A stretch of DNA of 64,000 nt from Pseudonocardia autotrophica (GCF_003945385.1 NZ_AP018920.1:1860001-1924000); one strand, 5' to 3'; shown: positions 53,138 to 62,884, counted from the first letter of the stretch. Notes: generated by a model from the letters alone, not told the origin. Numbers and translations: made by a program.

Positions 53138-53183
53138 GCCGGACGCTTCGCGTTCGTCTGTGTGGGGGTCATCCTTCCGGAAC

Positions 53184-53210
53184 TTGACACGCGCGAGGGG
53201 CGGGTAATAA
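53184..53210 (+). promoter_or_regulatory. Candidate consensus promoter upstream of the DivIVA-like gene
   Basis: TTGACA at 53184-53189 and TAATAA at 53205-53210 are near-ideal -35 and -10 boxes, though the 15-base spacer is short. The pair stands out in this GC-rich sequence and is 37 bases before the GTG at 53247. Confidence 0.5.
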
Positions 53211-53246
53211 CGCGCCGTACCGGTTGCCGGTGCGATGATCCCCCGC

Positions 53247-54008
53247 GTGTACCGGGTCTTCGAGTCGCTGGATGCGCTGGTGACGATCGTCGAGGACGCT
53301 CGCAGCGTCCCGATGACGTCGAACTGCGTCGTCCCGCGCGGCGACGTGCTGGAGCTGCTCGACGACGTCCGCGAGGCGATCCCGGGCGAGATGGACGACG
53401 CCCAGGACGTCCTCGACCGTCGCGACGAGGTGGTCTCCGAGGCCGAACGCGAGGCCGAGGAGACCCGGTCCGCGGCGAACTCCGAGGCCGAGGAGACGCT
53501 GCAGAACGCGCGCACCGAGGCCGAGCGGCTCGTGTCGGAGGCCCAGGAGGAGGCCGCCCGGACCCTCGCCGAGGCCCGGCACGAGGCCGAGCGGGCGGTC
53601 GCGGAGGGGCGCCGGCAGTACGCCGAGCTCACCGACCGGGCCCGCGACGAGGCCGAGCGGATGACCCACGCCGGACGCGCCGCGCACGACCGGCTGCTGG
53701 CCGACGGCCAGAACGAGCAGACCCGGCTGGTCGCCCAGACCGAGGTCGTCCGGGCCGCGCACGCCGAGTCCGGCCGGATCGTCGACACCGCACACGCCGA
53801 GTCGGACCGGCTCCGCCGCGAGTGCGACGAGTACGTCGACACCACGCTCGGGGAGCTGGAGGCCACCCTGAACAACGCGCTCGGCGTCGTCGGCCGGGGG
53901 CGCAGCCAGCTCTGGCGCGGCCAGGGCGGTGGCTACGGCTACGGCCACGAGGCGCCCGGGTACCCGCCGAACGGCCGCACCGGCACCGGGATGGACCTGA
54001 TCGACTGA
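53247..54008 (+). CDS. DivIVA-like coiled-coil septal protein
   Basis: A 253-residue protein like mycobacterial Rv2927c/SepIVA. It starts MYRVFESLDALVTIVEDARSV and has VPRGDVLELLDDVREAIPGEMDDAQDVLDRRDEVV at 29-65, followed by a long coiled coil (about 65-205) rich in Glu/Ala with repeating EAE-EAEE-EAER patterns. The C-terminus is glycine/tyrosine-rich (GGYGYGHEAPGYPP). The family organises cell-envelope growth at the septum or pole. I start at GTG 53247 because this matches the family; the ATG at 53235 adds four residues. It lies just after coaD, the usual place. Confidence 0.92.
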   Translation: MYRVFESLDALVTIVEDARSVPMTSNCVVPRGDVLELLDDVREAIPGEMDDAQDVLDRRDEVVSEAEREAEETRSAANSEAEETLQNARTEAERLVSEAQEEAARTLAEARHEAERAVAEGRRQYAELTDRARDEAERMTHAGRAAHDRLLADGQNEQTRLVAQTEVVRAAHAESGRIVDTAHAESDRLRRECDEYVDTTLGELEATLNNALGVVGRGRSQLWRGQGGGYGYGHEAPGYPPNGRTGTGMDLID

Positions 54009-54057
54009 CCGGGACCGGGGGAGTGCCGATCGCCGGCACCGGCACCGGCCGGGTCCG

Positions 54058-54561
54058 TCACTGGGAGCGCGCCCACCGGGCGACGCGGGCATCGCTCTGC
54101 TCGGGGGACAGATCCTCCACCCGGCACATCACGGACCAGCGGATGCCGTACGGGTCGACGACCGAGGCGAACCGGTCCCCGGACACGAAGTTCGTCGGCT
54201 GCTCCCGCACGGTGCCGCCGGCGTCGGCGAGCACCCGGACGGCGGCGTCCACGTCGGGGACGTAGACCGCCAGCGACATGCCCACGGGGTGGTCGCCGGG
54301 TTCGGCGGCGACCAGGCCGTAGCCGGGCATCGGGTCGCTGACGGTGAACCGGCCGCGGGCCAGCTCCAGCTCGGCGTGCGCGATCAGCTCGCCCATCCCG
54401 GTCACCGAGACGCTCCGCGCGCCGAACGCCGCGCAGTACAGTTCGATGGCCTCCCGGGCGGGGGAGGCGACCAGGTGCGGGCTCAGTGAGGTGCGCACGT
54501 GCGGCAGGCCGGCGGTGGTGTGCTCACCGGTGGCGGCGAGAGTGTCGGTGTCGGTGCTCAT
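54058..54561 (-). CDS. VOC (glyoxalase/bleomycin-resistance) family protein
   Basis: A 167-residue protein with one VOC-type beta-alpha-beta-beta-beta pair. Seen: RTSLSPHLVASPAREAIELYCAAFGARSVSVTG, LELARGRFTVSDPMPGYG, and SLAVYVPDVDAAVRVLADAGGTV with VVDPYGIRWSVMCRVEDL. This PhnB-like type often binds no known substrate or acts in small-molecule detoxification. It is divergent from an AraC regulator (66-base gap), which probably controls it. It is inserted in the backbone between the DivIVA-like gene and DUF177. Confidence 0.85.
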   Translation of the reverse strand: MSTDTDTLAATGEHTTAGLPHVRTSLSPHLVASPAREAIELYCAAFGARSVSVTGMGELIAHAELELARGRFTVSDPMPGYGLVAAEPGDHPVGMSLAVYVPDVDAAVRVLADAGGTVREQPTNFVSGDRFASVVDPYGIRWSVMCRVEDLSPEQSDARVARWARSQ

Positions 54562-54627
54562 GGGCCGAGCCTGCCCGGGGCCCCGGGCCCGGTTCTTGAA
54601 CATTCGCGACAGCCCGGGAGGACGGCC

Positions 54628-55407
54628 GTGGTCGAGTCCCGCGGCCATCTGAACCCCGGCGGGCCGGACGTCGCGCTGAGCCGGTTCCCGATCGGTCTCG
54701 ACGAGCTCGTCCGGTGGGCCTGGGTCGCCCGCTGGGACGTGCCGCCCGGGTGCACGCGCCCGCAGCGGGTGCTGCAGTACCCGGCGTTCAACCTGGTCAC
54801 CGGACCGGCCGGGGCGTATCTGCACGGGCCGCGGAGGGTCGTCGACGTCCGGGAGCTGACCGGCCGGTCCTGGGTGGTGGGGGTACTGCTGCGCCCGGCC
54901 GCGACGCCGCTGCTCAGCGCGACCCCGGCGGCGGCGCTGCGCGGGTCGTCCGAGCCGTCACCCGGCGCTCCGGTCGCGGTGCTGAGCGCCGCGGTGCACG
55001 ACGCGGCCGACCCGGACCGGGCGGTCGCCGAGGCGCTGCGCCGGTGGCTCGCCCCGGCCGCCTCCCGGATCGGCGACGCCGGACGCCTGGTGAACCGGGC
55101 CTGCGCGCTGGCCGAGGAACGCACCGACGTCGTCCGCGCCGACCAGCTCGCCGAGGAGCTCGGTGTCCCGCTCCGGACCCTGGAACGGCTGGTCCGCAGC
55201 CACATCGGGCTGACCCCGCTGTGGCTGATCGAGTGCCGCAGGCTGCAGCACGCGGCCACCGCGCTGCGGGTCGACCCGGACACCGACCTGGCCGCGCTGG
55301 CCGCCGATCTCGGCTACGCCGACCAGGCGCACTTCACCCGCCGCTATCGCGCCGTGGTGGGGGAGACGCCCGGGGCGACCCGGCGCGCAGCCCGCGCCGG
55401 ACGATGA
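54628..55407 (+). CDS. AraC-family transcriptional regulator
   Basis: A 259-residue regulator. The C-terminal DNA-binding domain has two helix-turn-helix units: VRADQLAEELGVPLRTLERLVRSHIGLTPLWLIECRRL and LAALAADLGYADQAHFTRRYRAVVGETPG. The N-terminal sensor (~1-130) resembles the DUF6597 type (RFPIGLDELVRWAWVARWDVPPG, LQYPAFNLV). The GTG start follows GGGAGG after six bases. Divergent from the VOC gene, which is probably its target. The ligand is unknown. Confidence 0.88.
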   Translation: MVESRGHLNPGGPDVALSRFPIGLDELVRWAWVARWDVPPGCTRPQRVLQYPAFNLVTGPAGAYLHGPRRVVDVRELTGRSWVVGVLLRPAATPLLSATPAAALRGSSEPSPGAPVAVLSAAVHDAADPDRAVAEALRRWLAPAASRIGDAGRLVNRACALAEERTDVVRADQLAEELGVPLRTLERLVRSHIGLTPLWLIECRRLQHAATALRVDPDTDLAALAADLGYADQAHFTRRYRAVVGETPGATRRAARAGR

Positions 55408-55539
55408 TCGCCGGACCCCGGCGGCGTCGGCGCGGGTGGCCCACGCGGGGCCCGTCAGCCGCGGCCGGGGCGACACGGCGGCGGCCCGGCCCGGTCCCGG
55501 CGGTCCCGCCGCTCGATGCCGCGTACCCTGGTCCCGGAC

Positions 55540-56127
55540 ATGAGCACGCAGCGCATCCCCGGATCCCGCCCCGCCCGCCCCGACGACAACCCGTGGGTCG
55601 TCAGCACCCGCGAGCTGGCCCGCCGCCCGGGAACACAACGCACCGTCACGCGGACGGTCCCCGCCCCATCGGGTGACGAGGCGATCGGGCTGGTCGGCGT
55701 GATCTCCGTCCCGGACGGATCGGACGTCGAGCTCGACGTCTCGCTGGAGTCGGTGACCGAGGGCGTCTACGTCTCGGGCACCGCGGCGGCGCGGCTCGAG
55801 GGCGAGTGCTCCCGATGCCTGGACCCGCTGTCCGACGACGTCGTGGTCGGGTTCGGTGAGCTGTTCGCCTATCCCGACTCGGTCACCGAGGAGACCACCG
55901 ACGCCGACGAGATCCCGCGGCTGGTCGACGAGCGGGTCGATCTCCTCCAGACCGTGCGGGACGCACTGGTCACCGACCTGCCGATGGCACCGCTGTGCAC
56001 GCAGGACTGCCCCGGCCTCTGCGAGGGCTGCGGCGAGCGGTGGGCCGATCTCGCGCCGGATCACGGGCATGAGAGACTGGATCCTCGTTGGGCGGCGCTC
56101 CGTGAGCGCCTGCCCTCCACCGAGTGA
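55540..56127 (+). CDS. DUF177 (YceD) family protein
   Basis: A 195-residue protein of the YceD family, which is linked to 23S rRNA processing or L32 use and is nearly always encoded before rpmF. Marks: [27 protein letters not shown], and the cysteine cluster [17 protein letters not shown] near the C-terminus. I start at ATG 55540; a TACCCT box ends ten bases before it. The 132 bases between the AraC stop and this start show no other feature. Confidence 0.92.
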   Translation: MSTQRIPGSRPARPDDNPWVVSTRELARRPGTQRTVTRTVPAPSGDEAIGLVGVISVPDGSDVELDVSLESVTEGVYVSGTAAARLEGECSRCLDPLSDDVVVGFGELFAYPDSVTEETTDADEIPRLVDERVDLLQTVRDALVTDLPMAPLCTQDCPGLCEGCGERWADLAPDHGHERLDPRWAALRERLPSTE

Positions 56128-56198
56128 TCCGGTGCCTCTCGCAGGCCCGATCCCGGTGCGCCGACAGACTGAACGTTTCAGAACCGAGGAGTGTCATC

Positions 56199-56381
56199 AT
56201 GGCCGTCCCCAAGCGCCGGATGTCGCGGTCCAACACGCGGGCTCGCCGGTCGCAGTGGAAGGCCACTGCACCGAACCTGGTCGCCTGCTCGAACCGCGCG
56301 TGCCGGGAGCCGAAGCTGCAGCACATCGCCTGCCCGACCTGCGGTCAGTACGACGGCCGGCAGGTCACCCGTCCGGCCTGA
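56199..56381 (+). CDS. rpmF: 50S ribosomal protein L32, zinc-binding form
   Basis: A 60-residue bL32. It begins [21 protein letters not shown] and has [24 protein letters not shown]. The four cysteines identify a zinc-binding (C+) L32, contrasting with C- copies that many actinobacteria keep for zinc starvation. ATG 56199 has GAGGAG seven bases upstream. It lies between DUF177 and rnc in the standard order. Confidence 0.96.
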   Translation: MAVPKRRMSRSNTRARRSQWKATAPNLVACSNRACREPKLQHIACPTCGQYDGRQVTRPA

Positions 56382-56391
56382 CACGCCTGAG

Positions 56392-57162
56392 GTGGGCGAG
56401 AAGAGCGTGACCGGTCCGGTGACGGACCGGTCTCCTCTGCTGTCCGCGCTCGGTGTCGAGCTGGACGAAGAGCTACTGATCCTCGCGCTCACGCACCGCT
56501 CCTACGCCTACGAGCACGGTGGCCTGCCGACCAACGAGCGGCTGGAGTTCCTCGGCGACTCGGTGCTCTCCATCGTGATCACCGAGCGGCTCTACCGGGA
56601 CCATCCGGACCTGCCGGAGGGTCAGCTCGCGAAGCTGCGGGCCAGTGTGGTGAACATGCACGCGCTGGCCGGTGTGGCGGCCGTGCTGCCCGCTCCGGAG
56701 GGGCGCGTCGGCATCGACGGCACCCGGCTCGGTCTCGGGGCGTATCTGTTCCTGGGCCGCGGCGAGGAGCTGACCGGCGGCCGGACCAAGGCCAGCATCC
56801 TGGCCGACGCCACCGAGGCACTGCTCGGTGCGGTCTACATCCAGCACGGCCTGGAGTCGTCCCGGGAGCTGATCCACCGGCTGTTCGACGACCTGCTGCG
56901 CAGCGCGCCGCTGCTCGGCGCGGGCCTGGACTGGAAGACCAGCCTGCAGGAGCTGACCGCGGCCGGTGGCTACGGCGTTCCCGAGTACCGGATCGACGAG
57001 GAGGGCCCGGATCACCTGAAGGTGTTCACCGCGACCGCCGTCGTCGCCGGGCGGGACCTCGGGACCGGTGCCGGGCGCACCAAGAAGGAAGCCGAGCAGA
57101 AGGCCGCGGAGCTCGCCTGGCGGGCGCTGTCGGCCGAGCAGAGCTCCGGCTCGACGCTCTAG
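56392..57162 (+). CDS. rnc: Ribonuclease III
   Basis: A 256-residue dsRNA endonuclease. The catalytic signature is [20 protein letters not shown] with [17 protein letters not shown]; the C-terminal dsRNA-binding domain shows [22 protein letters not shown] and [20 protein letters not shown]. It cuts rRNA precursors. The start is GTG 56392 or GTG 56407; the open frame before them overlaps rpmF and is not part of the gene. Eleven bases separate it from mutM. Confidence 0.96.
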   Translation: MGEKSVTGPVTDRSPLLSALGVELDEELLILALTHRSYAYEHGGLPTNERLEFLGDSVLSIVITERLYRDHPDLPEGQLAKLRASVVNMHALAGVAAVLPAPEGRVGIDGTRLGLGAYLFLGRGEELTGGRTKASILADATEALLGAVYIQHGLESSRELIHRLFDDLLRSAPLLGAGLDWKTSLQELTAAGGYGVPEYRIDEEGPDHLKVFTATAVVAGRDLGTGAGRTKKEAEQKAAELAWRALSAEQSSGSTL

Positions 57163-57173
57163 CCGCGCGCGCC

Positions 57174-58055
57174 GTGCCCGAGCTGCCCGAGGTCGAGGTC
57201 GTCCGGCGCGGACTGGCCGATCACGTGCTGGACCGCCGGATCGCCGGCGTCGAGGTCCTGCACCCGCGGGCCGTCCGCAGACACCCGACCGGGCCGGACG
57301 ACTTCACCGGCCGGCTGGGCGGGCGCACCCTGCGGGCGGCGTCCCGCCGTGGGAAGTACCTCTGGCTGGAGCTCGACACCGCCGAACCCGGCGACGACGC
57401 GTTGCTCGCACATCTCGGGATGAGCGGGCAGATGCTGGTCGCCGATCCCGGCCGGCCCGACGAGAAGCACCTGCGGGTGCGGATCCGGTTCGACGACGAC
57501 GGCCCCGAGCTGCGGTTCGTCGATCAGCGCACGTTCGGCGGGCTGTCGGTGCACCCGCTGCGACCGGCGTCCGGTGGCGGGCTGGTCCCGGAACCGGTCG
57601 CGCACATCGCCCGCGACCCGATGGATCCGGCGTTCTCCGTCGACGACGCGGTGGCGGCGCTGCGCCGCAGGCGGACCGAGGTCAAGCGGGCGCTGCTGGA
57701 CCAGACGGTGGTGTCCGGGATCGGGAACATCTACGCCGACGAGGCGCTCTGGCGGGCCCGGCTGCACGGGGTGCGGCCGACCGACCGGATGACCCGCGCC
57801 CAGGGGCACGCCGTGCTCGATGCCGCGAGCACCGTGATGAGCGAGGCGCTCGCGCAGGGCGGGACGTCGTTCGATGCGCTCTACGTCAACGTCAACGGGG
57901 CCTCGGGCTACTTCGACCGCTCGTTGAACGTCTACGGGCGGGCCGACCGGGCCTGCCGCCGCTGCGGCACCCCGATCCGCCGGGACCACTTCATGAACCG
58001 GTCGTCCTTCACCTGCCCGCGCTGCCAGCCCGCGCCGAGGCTCCGCCGCACCTGA
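57174..58055 (+). CDS. mutM: Formamidopyrimidine-DNA glycosylase
   Basis: A 293-residue bifunctional glycosylase/AP lyase that removes 8-oxoguanine. The N-terminal [14 protein letters not shown] with catalytic Pro2 is perfect, followed by [11 protein letters not shown] (conserved Lys), [34 protein letters not shown] and a C-terminal zinc finger [13 protein letters not shown]...FTCPRC. The GTG start is fixed by the PELPE requirement. The downstream 123 bases hold the PadR promoter. Confidence 0.97.
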   Translation: MPELPEVEVVRRGLADHVLDRRIAGVEVLHPRAVRRHPTGPDDFTGRLGGRTLRAASRRGKYLWLELDTAEPGDDALLAHLGMSGQMLVADPGRPDEKHLRVRIRFDDDGPELRFVDQRTFGGLSVHPLRPASGGGLVPEPVAHIARDPMDPAFSVDDAVAALRRRRTEVKRALLDQTVVSGIGNIYADEALWRARLHGVRPTDRMTRAQGHAVLDAASTVMSEALAQGGTSFDALYVNVNGASGYFDRSLNVYGRADRACRRCGTPIRRDHFMNRSSFTCPRCQPAPRLRRT

Positions 58056-58148
58056 CGGGCGTCGACACCCCCGGTGCCGCTCCCTGCGGCACGCCGACGG
58101 CGACCACCCGACCCCGGTGCAACGCGCTCCACGCTACTGTGGATAACG

Positions 58149-58156
58149 TAGTACTA
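58149..58156. promoter_or_regulatory. Possible PadR operator
   Basis: TAGTACTA, a perfect eight-base palindrome, sits 22 bases before the PadR start in an AT-rich patch (58134-58156, which includes GGATAACGTAG). PadR proteins commonly bind short AT-rich dyads in their own promoter. Short match, so low confidence. Confidence 0.35.
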
Positions 58157-58178
58157 GGGGGAACGGAAGAGGGGGGCG

Positions 58179-58496
58179 ATGGACACCAGCCAGTTGTTGA
58201 AGGGCGTACTCGATCTCGCGGTACTGGCCGTGCTCGAGCGAGCCGACGGCTACGGCTACGAGGTCGTTCGAGCACTGCGCGGGGCCGGGCTCACCGAGGT
58301 CGGTGACGCCTCGGTCTACGGCACGCTGCGCCGGCTCTACGGAGCCGGGCTGCTCACGTCGTACGTGGTGCCGAGCGAAGAGGGGCCGCACCGGAAGTAC
58401 TACGCGATCAACGAACCGGGCCGGGAACGGCTGCGGGAGACGACGGAACGGTGGCGCGGGTTCGCCACCACGATGAACGGGCTGGTGGGCGCGTGA
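58179..58496 (+). CDS. PadR-family transcriptional regulator
   Basis: A 105-residue PadR winged-helix repressor. Seen: LLKGVLDLAVLAVLERADGYGYEVVRALRGAG, SVYGTLRRLYGAGLLTSYVVPSEEGPHRKYYAINEPGRERL. It lacks the longer C-terminal helix (subfamily 2). The ATG follows GGGGGG and AGAGG runs. It overlaps the downstream HAAS-domain gene, the usual PadR partner. Confidence 0.93.
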   Translation: MDTSQLLKGVLDLAVLAVLERADGYGYEVVRALRGAGLTEVGDASVYGTLRRLYGAGLLTSYVVPSEEGPHRKYYAINEPGRERLRETTERWRGFATTMNGLVGA

Positions 58497-59728
58497 TGGC
58501 CGAGACGGATGACCCGACGATCCTGATCCAGGACACGACGACCGCCGAGTACCTGGCCGGGCTGCGGTCCGCGCTGACCGACCTGCCCGACGGTGAGGTC
58601 GAGGAGATCGTCGAGGACGCCCGCGGGCACCTGGCGGAGTTGGCCGCGGAGCTCGGTGATGGCTACGACCGCGCCGCGGTGCACCAGCGGCTCGGGACTC
58701 CCGAGGCGTACGCGGCGGAGCTGCGGGCGGCCGCCGGGTTCGGTGCCGTACCGGAGACCCCGGTGCAGCGGGGCCGCGGATCCGTCCGGTTCGCGGTGGT
58801 GGCGCTGGTGGTGGGCGCCCTGCTCGCCGGCACCGGCGGGCTGGTGGTCCCGTCCGGCGTGCTGGGGCTGGCCCTCGGGCTGCTGGTGGCCCTGATCGGG
58901 CTGCTGGCGGTACTCCGTGACGGCCCGCGACAGTCGCCGGCCGCGGCACTGCCCTCGGTGGCCGCGCTGAACCGTGGGCTGCGGACCGGCCCGGATGAGG
59001 CGGATGCCTCGCCCCGGGGTGGCCGGGTCGACGTCCCGGCGCTGCTCGCCGGGCTGCAGCCGGGCTGGTGGGTGCTGCGGGCTCTGATCGCGGGTGGCAC
59101 GGTCGCGTTCCTGTTCACCGGGCAGGGCATGACGGCGCTGGTGGTCGGGACGTTGCTGGGGCTGCTCGCGCTGCCGCTGTCGTTCGCGCTGGGGGCCCGC
59201 ACCCGAGCCGACCGGCGGCTGCTGTGGATCGTCGTGCCGGTGAACGCCTTCGTCGCCGGCGCGCTGGTGGGGGCGCTGTACGCCCTCGCGACGCCGCCGT
59301 GGGGTGGCTACCAGGAGTCCTCGGCCATGCCGGGGCTGCTCCTGGACGGCGAGACGGTGACCGATGTCCGCCCGTTCGACGCGCAGGGCCGCCCGCTGTC
59401 CGAGGTGTACCTGTTCGACCAGGACGGCCGCCCGCTGAGCGTGCAGGACATCGGCTGCACCCCGGCCGACGGATCCGGCTTCGACACACCGGCCGAGCCG
59501 GTTCCGTACCCGCGCGGGGACCGGACGCCTGATCCGGCCACCGGTGAGTGCGTGACCACCGCGCCGGAGCCGATGATCGTCACCGTCCCCGACGGGGCAT
59601 CCGCATCCGCGCAGCCGGCACCGGAGTCCACGCCGGCATCGGCACCGGGGTCCGCGCCGGCGCCGGCACCGGGGTCCGCTCCGGCACCCGCGCCGGAATC
59701 CGCACCGGAGCAGGGGCCGACCGGCTGA
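58496..59728 (+). CDS. HAAS-domain membrane protein
   Basis: A 410-residue membrane protein (GTG 58493 adds one residue). The first ~80 residues form a HAAS-like helical domain (YLAGLRSALTDLPDGEVEEIVEDARGHLAEL... LGTPEAYAAELRAAAGFG). There follow about six hydrophobic helices between 95 and 270, then an extracytoplasmic domain with DGETVTDVRPFDAQGRPLSEVYLFDQDGRPL and two Cys (QDIGCTP, TGECVTT). The last 45 residues are an Ala/Pro/Ser tail with SAPAPAPGSAPAPAPESAP-like repeats. PadR-HAAS pairs form membrane-linked regulatory systems; the function of this one is unknown. Confidence 0.85.
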   Translation: MAETDDPTILIQDTTTAEYLAGLRSALTDLPDGEVEEIVEDARGHLAELAAELGDGYDRAAVHQRLGTPEAYAAELRAAAGFGAVPETPVQRGRGSVRFAVVALVVGALLAGTGGLVVPSGVLGLALGLLVALIGLLAVLRDGPRQSPAAALPSVAALNRGLRTGPDEADASPRGGRVDVPALLAGLQPGWWVLRALIAGGTVAFLFTGQGMTALVVGTLLGLLALPLSFALGARTRADRRLLWIVVPVNAFVAGALVGALYALATPPWGGYQESSAMPGLLLDGETVTDVRPFDAQGRPLSEVYLFDQDGRPLSVQDIGCTPADGSGFDTPAEPVPYPRGDRTPDPATGECVTTAPEPMIVTVPDGASASAQPAPESTPASAPGSAPAPAPGSAPAPAPESAPEQGPTG

Positions 59729-59734
59729 GGCCGG

Positions 59735-59764
59735 GCCGGGCGCGCACGGGGGTGCGTGCCCGGC
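59735..59764. terminator. Terminator hairpin between HAAS gene and corA
   Basis: Arms 59735-59747 and 59752-59764 pair at 12 of 13 positions around a GGGG loop, between two convergent genes, six bases after the first stop and six bases after the corA stop. Confidence 0.7.
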
Positions 59765-59770
59765 TCACGG

Positions 59771-60817
59771 CTACAACCAGCCGTTGCGCCGGAACATCGT
59801 GTAGAGGATCAGCGCGAGCGCGATCATCATGCCGAACGCCATCGGGTAGCCGAAGGCCCAGTGCAGCTCGGGCATGTTGTCGAAGTTCATCCCGTAGATA
59901 CCGGCGATCAGGCTGGGCGCGAACAGGATCGCCGCCCAGGACGACACCTTCTTCATCTGCTCGTTCTGCGCGAACCCGGCCTCGGTCAACCGGGTCATCT
60001 CCTCGTTCTGCCGCTGCGCGACGAGCGTCGCGTTGACGGTGAGGATGTTGCCCAGCAGGTCGCGGAAGCCCTCCACCCGTTCCCGGACCCGGGTGGCGTG
60101 GTCGATCACGTCGCGCATCGCCCGGCGCAGCTCCAGATCCGGGGTCTCGCCGGACTTGGCGAACCGGCCGCGCAGCTCGACGAAGATCTCCTGCAGCGGC
60201 TCGACCGCCCGCTGGAACGCGATCACCTCGCGGGTGAGCTGGTAGATCCGCCGGGAGACCTGCGGATCGCCCTGGAAAACCTGCTCCTCGATCTGGTCGA
60301 TGTCGTCCTGCAGGCCGTCGAGGACGGGTGCGTAGTCGTCCACCACCCGGTCCAGGACGGCGTAGAGCACGGCCATCGGGCCGTGTGCGAGCAGATCCGG
60401 GTGGCTCTCCAGCCGCTCGCGGACCTCGGCCAGCTCCGGTTCGACGGCGTGCCGCACGGTGATCACGAAGTCCGGGCCGAGGAAAAGGTGCACCTCGCCG
60501 ATCTGCACGGTCTCGTCGCGGTCGACGTAGCGGGCCGGCCGGAGCACGATGAACTCGGTGTCGCCGTAGCGCTCCATCTTCGGGCGCTGGTGGGCGTTCA
60601 CGGTGTCCTCGACGGCGAGCGAGTGCAGGTCGAACTCCTTCGCGACCTCCCGGATCTCGTCGTCGTCCGGGCGGAGCATCCCGATCCAGCAGAAGCCGCC
60701 GGGCGACTCGACGCGCTGGTCACGGCGACAGCGGTGCAGCTCCGCGAGCGCTCCGTCCACCGACGACGGCGCCGCGGCGCGCCGCCCGTCCACGTACACC
60801 GCGTTGTCGATCACCGA
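59771..60817 (-). CDS. corA: CorA-family magnesium/divalent cation transporter
   Basis: A 348-residue CorA channel. The cytoplasmic funnel (1-~285) includes FCWIGMLRPDDDEIREVAKEF, LHSLAVEDTVNAHQRPKMERY, and long helices (PVLDGLQDDIDQIEEQVF). The pore has WAAILFAPSLIAGIYGMNFDNMPEL with the GMN signature, and a second helix FGMMIALALILYTMF before a basic tail. I start at ATG 60817, where conservation begins; GGGAGG is 11 bases upstream. Confidence 0.95.
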   Translation of the reverse strand, partial: SVIDNAVYVDGRRAAAPSSVDGALAELHRCRRDQRVESPGGFCWIGMLRPDDDEIREVAKEFDLHSLAVEDTVNAHQRPKMERYGDTEFIVLRPARYVDRDETVQIGEVHLFLGPDFVITVRHAVEPELAEVRERLESHPDLLAHGPMAVLYAVLDRVVDDYAPVLDGLQDDIDQIEEQVFQGDPQVSRRIYQLTREVIAFQRAVEPLQEIFVELRGRFAKSGETPDLELRRAMRDVIDHATRVRERVEGFRDLLGNILTVNATLVAQRQNEEMTRLTEAGFAQNEQMKKVSSWAAILFAPSLIAGIYGMNFDNMPELHWAFGYPMAFGMMIALALILYTMFRRNGWL

Positions 60818-61047
60818 CATGCTCTCTGCGACCTCCCCGGACTCCTCGCCCCGCCGAGGGTAGCGAGTGGTTCCCCGCCGCAACGGCCCCCGCACGTGAC
60901 CCACGGCACGACGCCGTCAAGGAGGCGTCAACGCGGGCCGGCGGACCGTCAGGATCACCGTCGGGGCGGCCGCCGGCGGCCCGACGGCGCGCACGATCTC
61001 GCACCGGCCGTACCGGACGTTCCGGTGCGGACCGGAGGAGGGGAATC

Positions 61048-61131
61048 GTGGCCGACGTGGCCTGGCTCGCGCTGGTGGTGGCGTGCTTCGCCGTCCTGGC
61101 GCTCGCACTGCACGGGATGGACACGCTGTGA
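61048..61131 (+). CDS. Tiny membrane peptide upstream of kdpF, 27 residues
   Basis: A 27-codon reading frame, GTG to TGA, preceded by a strong GGAGGAGGGG ribosome site ending 4 bases before the start. The peptide is one hydrophobic helix (ADVAWLALVVACFAVLALAL) followed by HGMDTL. Its stop overlaps the start of kdpF by four bases (GTGA). It is not the usual KdpF, which follows, and I do not recognise it by name. Position, ribosome site and coupling support a real gene in the kdp operon. Confidence 0.65.
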   Translation: MADVAWLALVVACFAVLALALHGMDTL

Positions 61132-61214
61132 TCGCCGATGTCGTGGCGGGGCTCGCGGCGCTGGCGCTGCTCGTCCGCCTGGTGGTCGCGCTGCTGCGCC
61201 CGGAGCGTTCCTGA
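61128..61214 (+). CDS. kdpF: KdpF small subunit of the K+-ATPase
   Basis: A 28-residue single-helix peptide: [16 protein letters not shown] and the ending VALLRPERS, matching the KdpF pattern ALLxPExF, with Ser in place of the final Phe. KdpF stabilises the KdpABC complex. It is coupled to the preceding micro-gene by GTGA and to kdpA by TGATG. Confidence 0.85.
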   Translation: MIADVVAGLAALALLVRLVVALLRPERS

Positions 61215-62884
61215 TGGCCGGCGTGGCGCAGGTGGCCGTCCTGCTGGCGTTGCTCGCCGCGAGCTGGAAGCCGTTGGGCGACCGGATGGCGCGGGTCTAC
61301 ACCGACACCCGGCACGGACGGGCCGAACGGGTGATCTACCGGCTCTGCCGGGTCGATCCGGGCTCCGGCCAGCGCTGGACGACCTACGCCGCCGGGGTGC
61401 TCGGCCTCTCCCTGGTCTCGGTGCTGCTGCTGTACCTGTTCCAGCGGCTGCAGCCGGTGCTGCCGCTGGGATTCGGACGCGGTACCGACGGCTCGGCCAC
61501 CGTCGCGCCCGCGATGGCGTTCAACACCGCGGTGTCGTTCACGACGAACACGAACTGGCAGTCCTACGTCCCCGAACAGGTGCTCGGGCACACCGTGGCG
61601 ATGCTCGGCCTGACCGTGCAGAACGTGCTGTCCGCCGCGGTCGGGATGGCGGTGGCGATCGCGCTGGTGCGTGGCTTCACCGCGACCGGCGGCGACGGGC
61701 GGATCGGCAACGTGTGGGTGGACGTGACCCGCGGGACCGTCCGGATCCTGCTGCCGCTGGCCGCGGTCGCCGCCGTCGTACTGGTCGCCACCGGTGTCGT
61801 GCAGTCGCTGCGCTCCGGGATCGAGGTGACCGGGCCGGACGGATCGGTGCACACCGTCCCGCTGGCGCCCGCCGCGTCCCAGGAGGAGGTGAAGCTGCTC
61901 GGCACGAACGGCGGCGGGATCTTCAACGCGAACTCGGCGCACCCGTTCGAGAACCCGACCCCGCTGTCCGACCTGATCGAGATCTACCTGATGCTGGTGA
62001 TCCCGGTGGCGCTCACCCGCACGTTCGGCGTGCTGGTCGGGCGGGTCCGCGAGGGCGTCGTGCTGCTCGCCGTCGCGACCGGGCTGTGGCTGCTGTTCCT
62101 CGGCGCCGCCTGGTTCGCCGAGCTGCACCCGAACGGGCCCGCGGCGCTCGCCGCCGGTGGCGCGCTGGAGGGCAAGGAGACCCGCTTCGGGATCGCCGGG
62201 TCGGTGCTGTTCGCGGTGTCCACCACCGGGACGTCCACCGGCGCGGTGAATGCCATGCACGACAGCATGACCGGCGCCGGGGGCGGGATCGTGCTGCTGA
62301 ACATGCTGCTCGGCGAGGTCGCGCCGGGCGGGGTCGGCGCGGGGCTCTACGGGATCCTGGTGATGGCGGTGGTCGCGGTGTTCATCGCCGGGCAGATGGT
62401 CGGACGCACCCCGGAGTACCTGGGCAAGAAGCTCGGCCGCCGGGAGATCACCTGTGCCGCGGTGTCGGTGCTGGTGATGCCGGCACTGGTGCTGATCGGG
62501 ACCGGACTGACGGTCGCGCTGCCCGCGGTCACCGCCGGCGCACCGGGCGACGCGGGCCCGCACGGTTTCACCGAGCTGCTCTACGCCTGGGCCTCGGCGG
62601 CGAACAACAACGGCTCGGCGTTCGCCGGGCTCACCGCTACCGGCGACTTCATGCAGGCCGGACTCGGGGTGGCGATGCTGCTCGGCCGGTTCCTGCCGAT
62701 CCTGGCGGTGCTCTGCCTGGCCGGCTCGCTGGCCGTGCGGCAACGGGTGCCCGCCGGTGCGGGGACACTGCCCACCGACGGTCCGCTGTTCTGCGGGCTG
62801 CTCGGCGGGACGGTGCTGCTGGTGTCGGCGCTGACGTTCCTCCCGGCACTCGCCCTGGGCCCGATCGCCGAGGCGCTGTCGTGA
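61214..62884 (+). CDS. kdpA: Potassium-transporting ATPase subunit KdpA
   Basis: A 556-residue potassium-binding channel subunit with ten helices. The four selectivity segments are visible: [57 protein letters not shown] and [16 protein letters not shown]. The start ATG overlaps kdpF by one base; earlier open sequence is only the antisense of corA. It ends in GTGA overlap with kdpB. Confidence 0.96.
   Translation: MAGVAQVAVLLALLAASWKPLGDRMARVYTDTRHGRAERVIYRLCRVDPGSGQRWTTYAAGVLGLSLVSVLLLYLFQRLQPVLPLGFGRGTDGSATVAPAMAFNTAVSFTTNTNWQSYVPEQVLGHTVAMLGLTVQNVLSAAVGMAVAIALVRGFTATGGDGRIGNVWVDVTRGTVRILLPLAAVAAVVLVATGVVQSLRSGIEVTGPDGSVHTVPLAPAASQEEVKLLGTNGGGIFNANSAHPFENPTPLSDLIEIYLMLVIPVALTRTFGVLVGRVREGVVLLAVATGLWLLFLGAAWFAELHPNGPAALAAGGALEGKETRFGIAGSVLFAVSTTGTSTGAVNAMHDSMTGAGGGIVLLNMLLGEVAPGGVGAGLYGILVMAVVAVFIAGQMVGRTPEYLGKKLGRREITCAAVSVLVMPALVLIGTGLTVALPAVTAGAPGDAGPHGFTELLYAWASAANNNGSAFAGLTATGDFMQAGLGVAMLLGRFLPILAVLCLAGSLAVRQRVPAGAGTLPTDGPLFCGLLGGTVLLVSALTFLPALALGPIAEALS

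Noticed and set aside
54009..54057. Terminator between the DivIVA-like and VOC genes
   Set aside because: GGGACCGG and CCGGCCGGGTCC can pair, but the stem is imperfect and the region is simply GC-rich; not strong enough to list.
60818..61047. Riboswitch (Mg or c-di-AMP type) between corA and kdp
   Set aside because: I looked for M-box and ydaO-like conserved cores in this 230-base divergent gap and found none. It holds the two promoters only.
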